Part shown: piece by piece, positions 44,411 through 53,967 of the stretch
How positions within the stretch are numbered: the first letter of the stretch is position 1
Layout of the letters: the number at the start of each line of letters is the position of its first letter
Notes under the pieces: generated by a model
Databases searched by the model: none
Told to the model about the DNA's origin: nothing
The model's input: the letters and a program-made list of their open reading frames with translations, nothing else
Translations under genes and position numbers: made by a program
Source: Thermoleophilia bacterium UBA6103
GTDB lineage: Bacteria > Actinomycetota > Thermoleophilia > UBA2241
Direction of reading: 5' to 3'
Assembly: GCA_002423545.1 (NCBI GenBank)
Contig: DIWP01000001.1
Coordinates: 269,563-333,562 of the forward strand
Length of the DNA stretch: 64,000 bases

Positions 44411-44934
44411 GCGGCGGTCAGCTCGGCGGCGGCCCTGATGGCCGCCCTGTCGTAGCAGAAGACGGACAGCCGCTCCAGGACCCGATACCCGCGCTCCTCG
44501 ACCAGGCCGGCCAGGCGGTCGAACGAGCCGATGGGGCCGCCGGCGTGGGTCACGCCCACCACCGCCGGGCGGCCGGCGCCGTCGGGCAGGGCGGCCACGA
44601 AGCTGCGGATGGGCGGCGACGACATCCAGCCCCACGTGGGCGAGAGCACCACGAGCGCCTCGAAGCCCTCGTCGGTCGGCGGCTCGCCGGCCAGCTCCAC
44701 GATCGTGCCGGCCATCGCCTGCGTGACCCCCTTCACGCCGGCCGAGAAGTACGAGTACGGCTTGGCCGGGACCACTTCAAACAGCTCGACCCGGAAGCCC
44801 GATGGCGGCGAGCCGGCGGCGTCGCCTGCCGGACCGCCGCCACCGCTCGTGGCGCCGCCCAGCGCCACCACGATCGCCTTCGCCAGGCTCTCCGTGTAGC
44901 CGGAGAGCGAGTAGTAGGCGACCAGGACCTTCAC
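44386..44934 (-). CDS. Flavodoxin family protein
   Basis: A 182-residue flavodoxin fold: phosphate loop YYSLSGYTES (residues 7-16), LSPTWGWMSSPP and VGVTHAGGP. A Gly-rich insert (GGATSGGGGPAGDAAGSPP) lies before strand 2. It starts at a GTG with no clear Shine-Dalgarno, 55 nt after the aminotransferase gene, suggesting an operon. The redox partner is unknown. Confidence 0.8.
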   Translation of the reverse strand: MKVLVAYYSLSGYTESLAKAIVVALGGATSGGGGPAGDAAGSPPSGFRVELFEVVPAKPYSYFSAGVKGVTQAMAGTIVELAGEPPTDEGFEALVVLSPTWGWMSSPPIRSFVAALPDGAGRPAVVGVTHAGGPIGSFDRLAGLVEERGYRVLERLSVFCYDRAAIRAAAELTAAALRAQTG

Positions 44935-44989
44935 GAACGTGGGACGCCGGCGCGACTCGCCTGCTCGGCCTGTTCCATCTTGCCGCGGC

Positions 44990-46216
44990 TCAGTCCGCGT
45001 CGTCCATCGCCGCCAGCGCCGCCCCCACGCCGGCGCCCATGCGGATCGGGTAGCCGACGTCGTAGAGCGCCCGTTCGAGCGCCGCCAGCGCCACCACGAC
45101 GTACATTGGCTGCGCCATGTGGCCCATGTGGCCGATCCGCCAGACCTTGCCGGCCAGGTCCTTGAGGCCGCCGGCGACGACCACGCCGTAGCGCCGGTTC
45201 ATGAGCAGCCGCACCTCGCTCTCCGAGACGCCCTGCGGCACCTTGATGACGGTGATGCAGTTGGCCATGATGTCATCGCTGGCCGGCCAGAGGTCCAGAC
45301 CCATGCCGCGGACGCCGGCGCGGCACATGTTGGCAACATAGTCGTGACGCGCGAAAGCGGCCGCGAGGCCCTCTTCCAGCCTCATGATGAGGGCCTCGCG
45401 CACGCCCATCACCTGGGCCACGAAGGGCGTGAACGGCCAGCGTCCCTCGCCGAGCCAGCCTTCCTTCCAGTCGAGCAGCGAGACATAGCGCTTGCGCGGC
45501 GGGGCGGAGCGGGCGCGGATCTTCTCCCAAGCGCGATGGCTCACCGCCACCAGCGCCGAGCCGGGCACGGCGCCGAGACACTTGTGGGGGCCGGCGACGG
45601 CGATGTCCAGGCCCCACTCGTCGAACTCGAGCGGCGTGGCGCCCAGCGACGAGACCACGTCCACGACGGTGAGCGCATCGAACTTCTGTGCCAGGGCGGC
45701 GATCTCGCGGATGGGGTTCATGGTCCCGCTCGGCGTCTCCGAGTGCACCACGGCGATCACCTTGACATCGCCCTCGCGCTCCAGGACCTCCTCCACACGT
45801 TCGGCCGGCACGGCCTCGTTGTAGGGGACGACCAGCTCGACGACCTCGCCGCCGTAGAACTCGAAGTAGCGCCGGTAGCCGGCCCCGTACACGCCCGAGA
45901 CCAGGTTGAGGCACTTGTCGCCGGGCTCCACCAGGTTGGCGGCCGCCGCCTCGAGCCCCAGCACCGCCTCGCCCTGCATGATGATGGCGTCGTGCGCGGT
46001 GCGGAACACCTGCTTGAGCTTCTCGGTGGTGTCGCGGAAGATCTCCTGGAAGTCGGGGTCCTCGTGATCGTACGGCGCCCGCGCCAGAGCCAGCGACACG
46101 CGCTCGTCGACCCCCACCGGGCCGGAGCTGATGGTGAACTTGACCTGCGGGGCGGGCACGTTGGAGCCGCGCTCGAGCTTGGACAGCAGGTCTCTGGGCC
46201 GGTCGGCGGTGCTCAC
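44990..46216 (-). CDS. Class V aminotransferase (alanine-glyoxylate / serine-pyruvate type)
   Basis: A 408-residue PLP enzyme. FTISSGPVGV and MQGEAVLGLEAAAANLV lead the family N-part, VVDVVSSLGATPLEFDEWGLD holds the cofactor Asp, and K in AGPHKCLGAVPG (about residue 207) is the Schiff-base lysine. Likely reactions are glyoxylate + alanine to glycine + pyruvate, or serine/glyoxylate exchange, which would connect with the glycine cleavage operon. The GTG at 46216 is 7 nt from GGGAGG. Confidence 0.88.
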   Translation of the reverse strand: MSTADRPRDLLSKLERGSNVPAPQVKFTISSGPVGVDERVSLALARAPYDHEDPDFQEIFRDTTEKLKQVFRTAHDAIIMQGEAVLGLEAAAANLVEPGDKCLNLVSGVYGAGYRRYFEFYGGEVVELVVPYNEAVPAERVEEVLEREGDVKVIAVVHSETPSGTMNPIREIAALAQKFDALTVVDVVSSLGATPLEFDEWGLDIAVAGPHKCLGAVPGSALVAVSHRAWEKIRARSAPPRKRYVSLLDWKEGWLGEGRWPFTPFVAQVMGVREALIMRLEEGLAAAFARHDYVANMCRAGVRGMGLDLWPASDDIMANCITVIKVPQGVSESEVRLLMNRRYGVVVAGGLKDLAGKVWRIGHMGHMAQPMYVVVALAALERALYDVGYPIRMGAGVGAALAAMDDAD

Positions 46217-46312
46217 GGTCTCTTACCTCCCACTCGAGACGACACATGGACACAGTGATGCTCCTGCCACCCTGTCCTCCTCAGACGATCGCCGCTCCGT
46301 CGGCAGCCTGCC

Positions 46313-46882
46313 TCAGAGGCCGCGCAGGTGGCTCGGCGGCCACATCACGAGGATCGCCTTGCCGACGATCTGATCGCGCGAGACGGTTCCCCACCAGCGG
46401 CTGTCGGCGCTGTCGATGCGGTTGTCGCCCATGACGAAGTACTGACCGTCCGGGACCTCGAACGACGTGTGCAGGCTCCACGGATCGGCTGGGTCGGGAC
46501 CGGGAAGTGTCGGAGCCGGTTCACCGCCGACCCGCCGGACGTCCTGTTCGGGCACCTGAGCGCCGTTGACGTACAGGTGGCCGTCGCGGATAGACAGCGT
46601 GTCGCCCGGCACGCCCACCACCCGCTTGAGCAGTGGGATGAGGCCGTGGCCGTCGAAGACGACGACGTCGCCGCGATGGACGTCGGTGAAGTGGTAGCTG
46701 ATGCGGTCGACGAGGACGCGGTCGCCGACGGTGATCGTGGTCGCCATGGACGGAGTCGGGATCACGAAAGGCTTGATGACGAACGCCTGCAGGAGGACGG
46801 CGAACACGACGGCGACCACGATCGGGACGCCGAAGTCGAGCAGGATGCGACGCGGCAGCGAGCGTTTCTGGGACTCGGTCAT
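46313..46882 (-). CDS. lepB: Signal peptidase I
   Basis: The 189-residue membrane peptidase removes signal peptides from exported proteins. One N-terminal transmembrane helix (residues 13-35), the nucleophile S45 in IPTPSMATT, the general base K86 in LKRVVGVPGD and the C-terminal GDNRIDSADSR block are present. The ATG follows GGTGGC; a TATACT hexamer about 12 nt upstream could be its -10 box, giving a very short leader. Confidence 0.93.
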   Translation of the reverse strand: MTESQKRSLPRRILLDFGVPIVVAVVFAVLLQAFVIKPFVIPTPSMATTITVGDRVLVDRISYHFTDVHRGDVVVFDGHGLIPLLKRVVGVPGDTLSIRDGHLYVNGAQVPEQDVRRVGGEPAPTLPGPDPADPWSLHTSFEVPDGQYFVMGDNRIDSADSRWWGTVSRDQIVGKAILVMWPPSHLRGL

Positions 46883-47018
46883 GGCGCCACCAAGTATAGC
46901 GTCAGCGGCGGTCGGCGACCGTTGCCGGCGGCCATGCGCGTCGCGCGGCGCCACGAGCGTCGGCGCCGGCGGAGCCGCACGCATGGCGCCGCAGGAGCCG
47001 GCGCCGGTGGCGACGCGG

Positions 47019-48491
47019 TCACGGGGAGCCGGCGCCGTCAGACCCGTCCGTTGGCCCGCCACCCGGATCGGTCGGGCTGCCGCTCGGGCCGGTCGGGCTC
47101 CCGCTCGGGCCGGTCGGGCTCCCGCTCGGATCGGTCGGGCTGCGGCCTGCGTCGGTTTGGCCGCTGCTCTGCACGGCAGCCCGTACGCGCTCACAGAGTG
47201 CCCGCATGTCGTTCACATCGGTCCATCCGCACCCGGCGCGTGAGTAGCGCGCCTGCTCGTAGAGCCCGGCGACCGACGGGGCGGCGACCATCGCTGTCTC
47301 GTCGAGCGGCAGTCCGGCAAGATAGCTCCTCACGGTGCTCGCAGGGTCACGCGGATATCCGGCCGCCGTCAGCCGGCGCTCGAGGTGCCGGTACTCCCGT
47401 CGCAGCGCCTCGACGGGATCGCGGGAGGTGAGTGCCCGCTCGGTCCTCTCGAACAGCGCCGCGAGCCGTGACGCCACGCGCCGCGGGACATCACGGACCG
47501 GGACGAGGGCCTCGTGCTCATCCTGGGCCCGGTCCGGGTGCTCGCGGCGTCGCGCGGCGAGCCGCCGCCACACGATCAGGAGCACCGCCGCCGTCACCGC
47601 GGCGGCCATCGTCCAGCCGACGACCTCGGCGATCACGTCCGACCCCGGCGTCGGACTGCGCCCGGCCGGCGTCGCGACCGGGGCGGGACTGGCTCCCTGG
47701 AGCGGGTCCTCGGCGGTCTCGCCGCGCAGCAGCTCGGCGAGGCCCTGTACGAGGCGCACGAGCTGACCGGCGAGCCAGCCGAGAGCGTAGCCGATGCCGC
47801 CCACGACGACCCGCAGCCCGTCCCCGATCCAGCCGAGCAGGCTGCGGACGGGGCCGCCCACCGCGCCCGAAGCAGCCGCCACGGCCAGCACGGTGACAAG
47901 CACGACGGCCAGCGCCGCCAGCGGTCCCCGCGCCGGTCTGCCGCCGGCGGCACCGGCGCCGAGCTCGTAGTCGACCCTGGCCGTCGCGACCGAGAGGACC
48001 GCGACCAGGGCGGCGGTGAGGACCAGCAGGACGCCGCCGGGCTGCGGCTCACCGGCGGCGGCAGCCCCCGCGAGCACGCCGGCGAGCAGCACGCAGCAGC
48101 GGACGGCATGCCGCGCGGCGCCACGCGGGTCGCGCTCGCCGCCGCCCAGCCGCGATCCGAGCAGCAGCGCCGCGCCGACGCCGATCACGTCGCGCACCAG
48201 GGCGCCGGCGATGGCCCGCCCGCCGGACGGCATCTCCGCCACCATGAGCGTCCCCACGACCACCACGAGGACCGCCACGCCGGCCGCACGACGCAGGCGC
48301 AGCTGCCGGGCGCCGGCACCGGCCGGCGCCGTCCCCAGCCAGGCACCGATGCCGGTCAGCACCAGAGCGCCGGCGATGGCCGGACCCGGGCCGACAGACG
48401 TGAGCAGCGCCGTCAGAGCCCCCAGCCAGAGCGACTCGAGCACGACGCCGAACGCCGGCGGCAGTACCCGCTCAAGCCAGCGCCAGGACAT
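47019..48491 (-). CDS. DUF4129 membrane protein
   Basis: A 490-residue protein with about eight hydrophobic helices before residue 325 and a C-terminal cytoplasmic region with the DUF4129 core (DPVEALRREYRHLERRLTAAGYPR, LYEQARYSRAG). Such genes accompany moxR and DUF58 in an envelope or polysaccharide/peptidase-related cluster whose function is unsettled. The C-terminus is a minisatellite-encoded GSPTGPS repeat. It overlaps the DUF58 gene by 20 nt. Confidence 0.82.
   Translation of the reverse strand: MSWRWLERVLPPAFGVVLESLWLGALTALLTSVGPGPAIAGALVLTGIGAWLGTAPAGAGARQLRLRRAAGVAVLVVVVGTLMVAEMPSGGRAIAGALVRDVIGVGAALLLGSRLGGGERDPRGAARHAVRCCVLLAGVLAGAAAAGEPQPGGVLLVLTAALVAVLSVATARVDYELGAGAAGGRPARGPLAALAVVLVTVLAVAAASGAVGGPVRSLLGWIGDGLRVVVGGIGYALGWLAGQLVRLVQGLAELLRGETAEDPLQGASPAPVATPAGRSPTPGSDVIAEVVGWTMAAAVTAAVLLIVWRRLAARRREHPDRAQDEHEALVPVRDVPRRVASRLAALFERTERALTSRDPVEALRREYRHLERRLTAAGYPRDPASTVRSYLAGLPLDETAMVAAPSVAGLYEQARYSRAGCGWTDVNDMRALCERVRAAVQSSGQTDAGRSPTDPSGSPTGPSGSPTGPSGSPTDPGGGPTDGSDGAGSP
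47065..47148 (-). repeat. 21-bp minisatellite, four copies
   Basis: Four in-frame copies of a 21-nt unit, encoding GSPTGPS-type heptapeptides at the end of the DUF4129 protein. Confidence 0.8.
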
Positions 48492-49674
48492 CCTCGTGCT
48501 CCCAATCGAATCCGCCCGGCAGGTACAGATCGACCTCCCGTCTGCCGCCGGCCGGCGGCTCGCCCACGAACACCACGGACAGCGGCGCCTGGCGCCGCAG
48601 GCGGGCGAGCAGCAGGACGGAGGTCGGCGAGAGCCGCGATGTCACGACCACGTAGCCGACCATCGGCCGCGGCGCCCGGACCTCGGCGGCCAGCAGTGGC
48701 TCAAAGACGCGCGCCGGTGAGACCGCGATACTGCCCAGTGTCGTCAGCAGCGCCGGGAGACCCTCCGGCTCCGGCTCGAGTTCCAGTGGCGCGCGGCTGC
48801 CGGCGGTCTGGGCGTTGGACAGCAGGCCGACGCTGCAACCGGCACCGTCGAGGGCCGTAGCCAGCGACGCCGCCGTGACGATGAGCACCTCGAACAGCTG
48901 CGCATCGAACCCGCCGACCACGTGCGCCGAGGTCCGCAGGTCGAGGAGGAGCAGGACCGGTGACTCGGCGGCCGGTTCGAACTCGCTCACGTGCAGCGCG
49001 CGCCGCCGCGCTGTGGCCCGCCAGTTGATCGCCCGGGCCGGGTCGCCACGACGGTACGGTCGCACGCCGGCCAGACGCGCCGCGTCGACCGCCGGCGAGA
49101 GGCGCCGGTCGATCTCACCGGGCAGCAGGCTCATCGGCAGACGCAGTCCCGCCGGCCGCAGCACCTTCGGCAGCACGATCAGACGCTCGCCGGCCGGTAC
49201 CTCCAGCGACGTCTCGGTGAAGCCGAGCGGATCGCCGGCGACCAGCTCGACCGGGCCGAACCGCTGCAGACCGCGACGGAGGCAGCGGGCACGGACACGC
49301 CGGCGGACGGTCTCCTGCCAGCGCAGGGAGAACGACTGCCGCACCGTCCTGCCGCTCGGCGACCGCGTGGCGTCGTCGGTGTCGAGCGGCTCGACCGCCG
49401 GCGGCCAGCGGTCGCTGACACGCAGCCACGGCAGCGGCAGCCACTTGCCGTTGCGTACCTCGGTGATCACCTCCACCTCGCCGCCCCACGACACGACGCG
49501 GCGTGAGACGGTGCGCCGGACGCTGACCCCATGAAGGGCGCGCCGCCGGCCGGCCTCGACCAGAAGGGCGACGATCAGGGCGGTCACAGCGGCCACCATG
49601 AGCGGCACGGAACGGGTCAGCGCCGCCGCGGCGATGGCCGCGGCGCCGAGCCCGAGGATGAGGCCGTACGTCAC
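48472..49674 (-). CDS. DUF58 protein
   Basis: A 400-residue protein with two N-terminal hydrophobic helices (residues 3-40) and the DUF58 hallmark GVRPYRRGDPARAINWRATARR at about 230-251, followed by a von Willebrand-A-like fold beginning LLLLDLRTS. It typically works with a MoxR ATPase. GTG start at 49674, 10 nt after the moxR stop. Confidence 0.88.
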   Translation of the reverse strand: MTYGLILGLGAAAIAAAALTRSVPLMVAAVTALIVALLVEAGRRRALHGVSVRRTVSRRVVSWGGEVEVITEVRNGKWLPLPWLRVSDRWPPAVEPLDTDDATRSPSGRTVRQSFSLRWQETVRRRVRARCLRRGLQRFGPVELVAGDPLGFTETSLEVPAGERLIVLPKVLRPAGLRLPMSLLPGEIDRRLSPAVDAARLAGVRPYRRGDPARAINWRATARRRALHVSEFEPAAESPVLLLLDLRTSAHVVGGFDAQLFEVLIVTAASLATALDGAGCSVGLLSNAQTAGSRAPLELEPEPEGLPALLTTLGSIAVSPARVFEPLLAAEVRAPRPMVGYVVVTSRLSPTSVLLLARLRRQAPLSVVFVGEPPAGGRREVDLYLPGGFDWEHEDVLALA

Positions 49675-49684
49675 CGCGACGCCG

Positions 49685-50638
49685 TCAGCGGCGGGGGCTC
49701 TCTTCGGCCGGCACGGCCGTGTCGCGCAGCAGGCGGCTGACGACCTCGGCGACCGACCGCTCGTCGAGCAGCGCGTCGCGCCGCAGCACCAGCCGGTGTG
49801 CCAGGACCGGCACCGCCAGATCGCGGACGTCGTCCGGCACCACGTAGTCCCGGCCGGCCAGCAGCGCCGCCGCCTGGCAGGCGCGCATCAGGTGCACGGC
49901 CGCCCGCGGGCTGGCCCCAAGCTCAACGTCCTCGGCCTCCCGCGTCGCCCGCACGAGACCGACGAGGTAGCGCTGCACGTCGGGCGAGACGTGGACGTCG
50001 TCGATCAGAGCCCGTACCCGCGTCATGTCGAAGCCGTCATCGACCGCGGTCACCGACGTCAGGGGATCGCCGCCGCGGTAGCGCTCGAGGATCGCCACTT
50101 CTTCTTCCTCGCTGGGATACCCCATAGTGAGGCGCACCAGGAAGCGATCGAGCTGCGCCTCGGGCAGCGGGAACGTCCCCTTGAGCTCGACGGGGTTCTG
50201 GGTGGCGAGCACCATGAAGGGCTGCGGCAGCGGATGCGAGACGCCGTCGGCCGTCACCTGCCGCTCCTGCATCGCCTCGAGGAACGCCGCCTGCGTGCGC
50301 GGCGAGGCGCGGTTGATCTCGTCGGCCAGGACGAGGTTGGCGAACAGAGGACCGGGGCGGAACACGAACTCGGACGCCGCTTCGTCGAACACCACCGAGC
50401 CGGTGACATCGGCCGGGAGCAGATCGGGCGTGCACTGCACGCGCGAGAAGTGCAGGCCGAGGATGCGGGAGACCGTGCGGACCAGCAGCGTCTTGGCGGT
50501 GCCGGGCACGTCGTCGATGAGGGCGTGCCCCTCCGCCAGCAGGGCGATGAGCAGCAGACGGGTCTGGGCGCGCTTGCCGACGACGACCGCGCTTGTGCGC
50601 TCCACCACGTCGGCGACCTGATCGATGAGGTCACTCAC
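49685..50638 (-). CDS. MoxR-family AAA+ ATPase
   Basis: A 317-residue AAA+ ATPase: Walker A DVPGTAKT, Walker B LVLADEINRASPRTQ, sensor 1 LATQNPVE and the C-terminal lid. MoxR ATPases are thought to act as chaperones for VWA-domain proteins, here the DUF58 product. GTG at 50638 after AAGGAGGG. First gene of the moxR-DUF58-DUF4129 operon. Confidence 0.93.
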   Translation of the reverse strand: MSDLIDQVADVVERTSAVVVGKRAQTRLLLIALLAEGHALIDDVPGTAKTLLVRTVSRILGLHFSRVQCTPDLLPADVTGSVVFDEAASEFVFRPGPLFANLVLADEINRASPRTQAAFLEAMQERQVTADGVSHPLPQPFMVLATQNPVELKGTFPLPEAQLDRFLVRLTMGYPSEEEEVAILERYRGGDPLTSVTAVDDGFDMTRVRALIDDVHVSPDVQRYLVGLVRATREAEDVELGASPRAAVHLMRACQAAALLAGRDYVVPDDVRDLAVPVLAHRLVLRRDALLDERSVAEVVSRLLRDTAVPAEESPRR

Positions 50639-50749
50639 ACGCCCTCCTTCACCGTCCGCTCACGGGTGACGCATCCAGCGTACACGATGGGCGAGAGACA
50701 CACGCCCACGATCGCCGGGCCGCGACGTCGCGGCCCGGGACGCCGCGGT

Positions 50750-52006
50750 TCAGGACAGGCCGGACGGGCGTCCGGACGCGGCGCGCTCGCGCAGCTCCGC
50801 GACCATGTCGGCGACGCTGTCGAACTGCCGCGCACCCGGCAGATCAAGGTCGGCCCGGCCGCCGGTGAAGTCGCGGGACGGCAGGTCGGCCACGACCCAC
50901 ACGGCGGCGCCGCGCTTGAGCGCGTGGCGCACGGCGTCGAGATTGCGCAGGTTGCCGGTCCCGATCGGCACGTCGGTGAGGATCACCACGTGCGCCCTGT
51001 CGATCAGCTCCAGGTTCTCGCGATGCACCTCTTCCGAGAGCACGGTGAAGGGCGCCTCCACGGCCATCGGCATGCCGAGGTCGCGGCCGGTGATCTCGTC
51101 GCTGTCGAGCGCGTTCACAGCTCCCGCCGAGACGGCGAAGCCGAGCTGGTAGAGGTCGCGCATCAGGGCGGCGCCGGTGCCGCCGCCGCAGACCAGATGG
51201 ACCCGCTCGCGGCGTTCCGCGCGCAGGCGCGGCGAGAACGTGAGGAACGAGCGCCCGGCGTGGTGATGCACGTGAGCGTGCACGCCGTAGACGGCGTCGA
51301 TGGTGTCGGGGACGAGCACCTCGGCGACCGGCCCGTATGCCGCCACCCGGCCGTCGGAGAGCATCAGCAGGGTGCGGCAGTAGTGCAGGGCCAGGTTGAG
51401 GTCGTGCAGGACGCAGGCGATGGTCATGCCGTCGGCGTTGAGCCGCTGCAGGCAGTCGAAGAACTCGAGCTGGTGGGCGACGTCGAGCGCCGAGACCGGC
51501 TCGTCGAGCAGCAGCACGTCGGGCTGCTGGGCGAGCGCCTGGGCGAGGATCACCATCTGCTTCTCGCCGCCGGAGAGGTGCGGGAACAGCCGCTCGGCGA
51601 GAGCGCCGATCCCGAGCGTCTCCATCGCCGCCGTCGCACAGGCGCGGGCGTCGCCCTCCTGCCGGCAGTAGTGGCCCATCTCGACGACCTCCTGCACGGT
51701 GAAGTCGAAGTCGAGCGAGAAGTGCTGCGGCACCAGGGCGACCGCCTGGGCCAGCTCGCGGCGTGAGTGCTCCAGGACCGGGCGCCGGTCGAGCAGCACG
51801 CGCCCGCTCTCCGGCCGCAGCAGTCCGTCGATGACGCGCAGCAGCGTGCTCTTGCCGCTGCCGTTGGGACCGACGATGCCGAGGAAGTCGCCGCGCCCGA
51901 TGGCGATCGACACCTCACGGAGCACCGGATGCTCCGGATACGAGAAGCTCACCGTCTCGACGTCGATGTGGGGGCCGCCCCCGTGCGGGCCGTCCCCGGT
52001 CACCAT
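50750..52006 (-). CDS. btuD: Cobalamin/iron-complex ABC transporter ATPase with extra C-terminal domain
   Basis: A 418-residue protein. Residues 15-265 are a normal FepC/BtuD ATPase: Walker A GPNGSGKST, Q-loop VPQHF, signature LSGGEKQM, Walker B VLLLDEP and H-loop HDLNL. From about residue 275 a further domain of about 140 residues (VHLVCGGGTGAALMRDL, GTGNLRNLDAVRHAL, GAAVWVV) resembles a nucleotide- or corrinoid-binding Rossmann fold. The ATG at 52006 overlaps the end of btuC. Last gene of the B12 operon, so cobalamin is the expected cargo. Confidence 0.88.
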   Translation of the reverse strand: MVTGDGPHGGGPHIDVETVSFSYPEHPVLREVSIAIGRGDFLGIVGPNGSGKSTLLRVIDGLLRPESGRVLLDRRPVLEHSRRELAQAVALVPQHFSLDFDFTVQEVVEMGHYCRQEGDARACATAAMETLGIGALAERLFPHLSGGEKQMVILAQALAQQPDVLLLDEPVSALDVAHQLEFFDCLQRLNADGMTIACVLHDLNLALHYCRTLLMLSDGRVAAYGPVAEVLVPDTIDAVYGVHAHVHHHAGRSFLTFSPRLRAERRERVHLVCGGGTGAALMRDLYQLGFAVSAGAVNALDSDEITGRDLGMPMAVEAPFTVLSEEVHRENLELIDRAHVVILTDVPIGTGNLRNLDAVRHALKRGAAVWVVADLPSRDFTGGRADLDLPGARQFDSVADMVAELRERAASGRPSGLS

Positions 52007-53004
52007 CGCGGTCCCCGCTTCGAGCGCAGCAGGTATACGAAGAGCGGCGCCCCGAAGAACGTGGTCACCACGCCGACCGGCAGCTCCGAGGGGGCGATGA
52101 TGGTGCGCGCCGCCAGATCGCTCAGCGCCATGATGGCGGCGCCGAAGACCATCGAGAGGGCCAGGACCTTGCGATGGTCGGGTCCGATGACCAGGCGCGC
52201 CAGGTGCGGCATCACCAGGCCGATGAAGCCGATGATGCCGGACACCGAGACGGCGATGGCCGTGAGCACGGCGGCGACGACCAGCAGGACCTTCTTCACT
52301 CGCTCCACGTCGACGCCGAGCTCGAGGGCACGCTGCTCGCCCTGCAGCATGATGTTCAGCTCTTTGGCGAAGAAGAACGGGACGACCAGGAACGGGATCG
52401 ATGCCAGGGCGATCTGCACCTCGGTCCAGCTGCGGCCGGAGAAGCTGCCCAGCAGCCAGTAGAGAAGCTGGTGCACGTCGCGGCCGGCCTTGAGCATCAG
52501 TACCGCGATCACGGCGCTGAGCAGCTGCGAGATGGTGACGCCGGCCAGCAGCAGGACGAAGATGTTGACCTGGCCGTGACGGCGCGAGAACGAGTAGACG
52601 ACGAGCAGCGTCAGCATGCCGCCGATGAGGGCCAGTATCGGCAGCCACGGCACGATGGCGATATGGGTGACGATGCCGATGGCGGCGCCCAGCGCGGCCC
52701 CCGACGAGACGCCGGTGACGTAGGGGTCGGTCAGGGGGTTGAGCAGCATACCCTGCAGCACACAGCCGGCGACCGAGAGACAGGCGCCGACGATGAAGGC
52801 GAGCAGGACCCGCGGCAGACGGATCTGCCAGAAGATGGTGCCGCTGGGGTCGTCGCTGGCGCTCCCCGAGCCCAGATACTGGAGCACCTCGGAGAACGAG
52901 ATGGACGTAGCCCCCAGCGCCACACAGAGGAAGAAGCTGAGGAGGAGGAAGGCGAGGGCCAGGAGGATCACGACCCCCCGGCCCTTGCCCTCCGGTCGTC
53001 TCAC
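52000..53004 (-). CDS. btuC: Cobalamin/iron-complex ABC transporter permease
   Basis: A 334-residue FecCD-type permease with about ten transmembrane helices, RLPRVLLAFIVGACLSVAGCVLQGMLLNPLTDP near the start and the cytoplasmic coupling loop GFIGLVMPHLARL. The GTG start overlaps the btuF stop (GTGA). Riboswitch control points to B12 uptake. Confidence 0.93.
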   Translation of the reverse strand: MRRPEGKGRGVVILLALAFLLLSFFLCVALGATSISFSEVLQYLGSGSASDDPSGTIFWQIRLPRVLLAFIVGACLSVAGCVLQGMLLNPLTDPYVTGVSSGAALGAAIGIVTHIAIVPWLPILALIGGMLTLLVVYSFSRRHGQVNIFVLLLAGVTISQLLSAVIAVLMLKAGRDVHQLLYWLLGSFSGRSWTEVQIALASIPFLVVPFFFAKELNIMLQGEQRALELGVDVERVKKVLLVVAAVLTAIAVSVSGIIGFIGLVMPHLARLVIGPDHRKVLALSMVFGAAIMALSDLAARTIIAPSELPVGVVTTFFGAPLFVYLLRSKRGPRW

Positions 53005-53945
53005 TGCGATGCCTCGAACACCTCCGGATGCAGGTCCTCCGCGATCTGCTGCAGGCCGAGCACGGCCCGTGGCCCCGATCGCGTGACCAGGTTGTCGTCG
53101 ATGATGTAGACGCGGCCGTCCTTCACGGCCGAGAGTGCATCGTAGCCGGGTCGCTTGGCGACGTCACCCGGATCGTCCTGCGAACCGGAGACCGCGATGT
53201 AGACGGCCGGGTCCTCCTTGAGCAGCACCTCTTCACCGAACTCGATGTAGCCCTCGCCGGCGGCGGCGCCGAGGTTGGTGCCGTGGGCGCGCGCGATCAG
53301 ATCGTCGATGAGCGTACCGGTGCCGGCCGTCATGAGCGGCTTGGAGTAGATCTCGAAGAACACGGTCGGGCTGTCGGCGTCGGCGACCTTGGCCTCGATC
53401 TCGGCGGCGGCCGCCTTGAGCTTGTCGGTCAGGGCCGTCGCCGACTCCTCGTCTCCCACGAGCGTGCCGAGCTTCTCGAGAGCCTCGAAGACGCCGTCAA
53501 GGGTCACCGGATCGAGCACGCAGACCGGCACGCCGAGCTGCTTGAGCTGCTCCACGGCCTCGGTCTGGATGCCCATCACGGCCAGCACGACGTCGGGCTT
53601 GAGCGAGACGATCTTCTCCACGTTGGGGTCGGCGAAGCCGCCGACCTTCTCGATCTCGGTGGCGGCGTCGGGGTAGTCGCAGAAGTCGCTGACCCCGACC
53701 AGACGGTCGCTGGCGCCGATGGCGAACATGTCCTCGGTCGTCGACGGGGCCAGAGACACGACCCGCTGGGCCGGCCCCTCGAGCGTTATCTCGGTGCCGG
53801 TATCGTCGGTTATCGTGACCTCCGTGGTCTCCGCCGGACTCTCTTCGGGCGCCGGCTCGTCGCCGCCGCACGCCGCCAGCAGCGACGACGCAAGCACCAT
53901 CGCCAGCACCACCAGGAGTGCCACCAGCCCTCTGCGTCCCATCAT
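53001..53945 (-). CDS. btuF: Cobalamin-binding lipoprotein of ABC transporter
   Basis: A 314-residue periplasmic-binding protein of the TroA/BtuF type with a lipobox LLAAC (Cys at about 26), the class III start RVVSLAPSTTEDMFAIGA, and LKPDVVLA. It captures the corrinoid outside the membrane and delivers it to BtuC. Position in a cobalamin-riboswitch operon supports B12 over ferric siderophore. Confidence 0.9.
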   Translation of the reverse strand: MMGRRGLVALLVVLAMVLASSLLAACGGDEPAPEESPAETTEVTITDDTGTEITLEGPAQRVVSLAPSTTEDMFAIGASDRLVGVSDFCDYPDAATEIEKVGGFADPNVEKIVSLKPDVVLAVMGIQTEAVEQLKQLGVPVCVLDPVTLDGVFEALEKLGTLVGDEESATALTDKLKAAAAEIEAKVADADSPTVFFEIYSKPLMTAGTGTLIDDLIARAHGTNLGAAAGEGYIEFGEEVLLKEDPAVYIAVSGSQDDPGDVAKRPGYDALSAVKDGRVYIIDDNLVTRSGPRAVLGLQQIAEDLHPEVFEASQ

Positions 53946-53967
53946 CCCATCTCCTCGCTCTTGGGAC

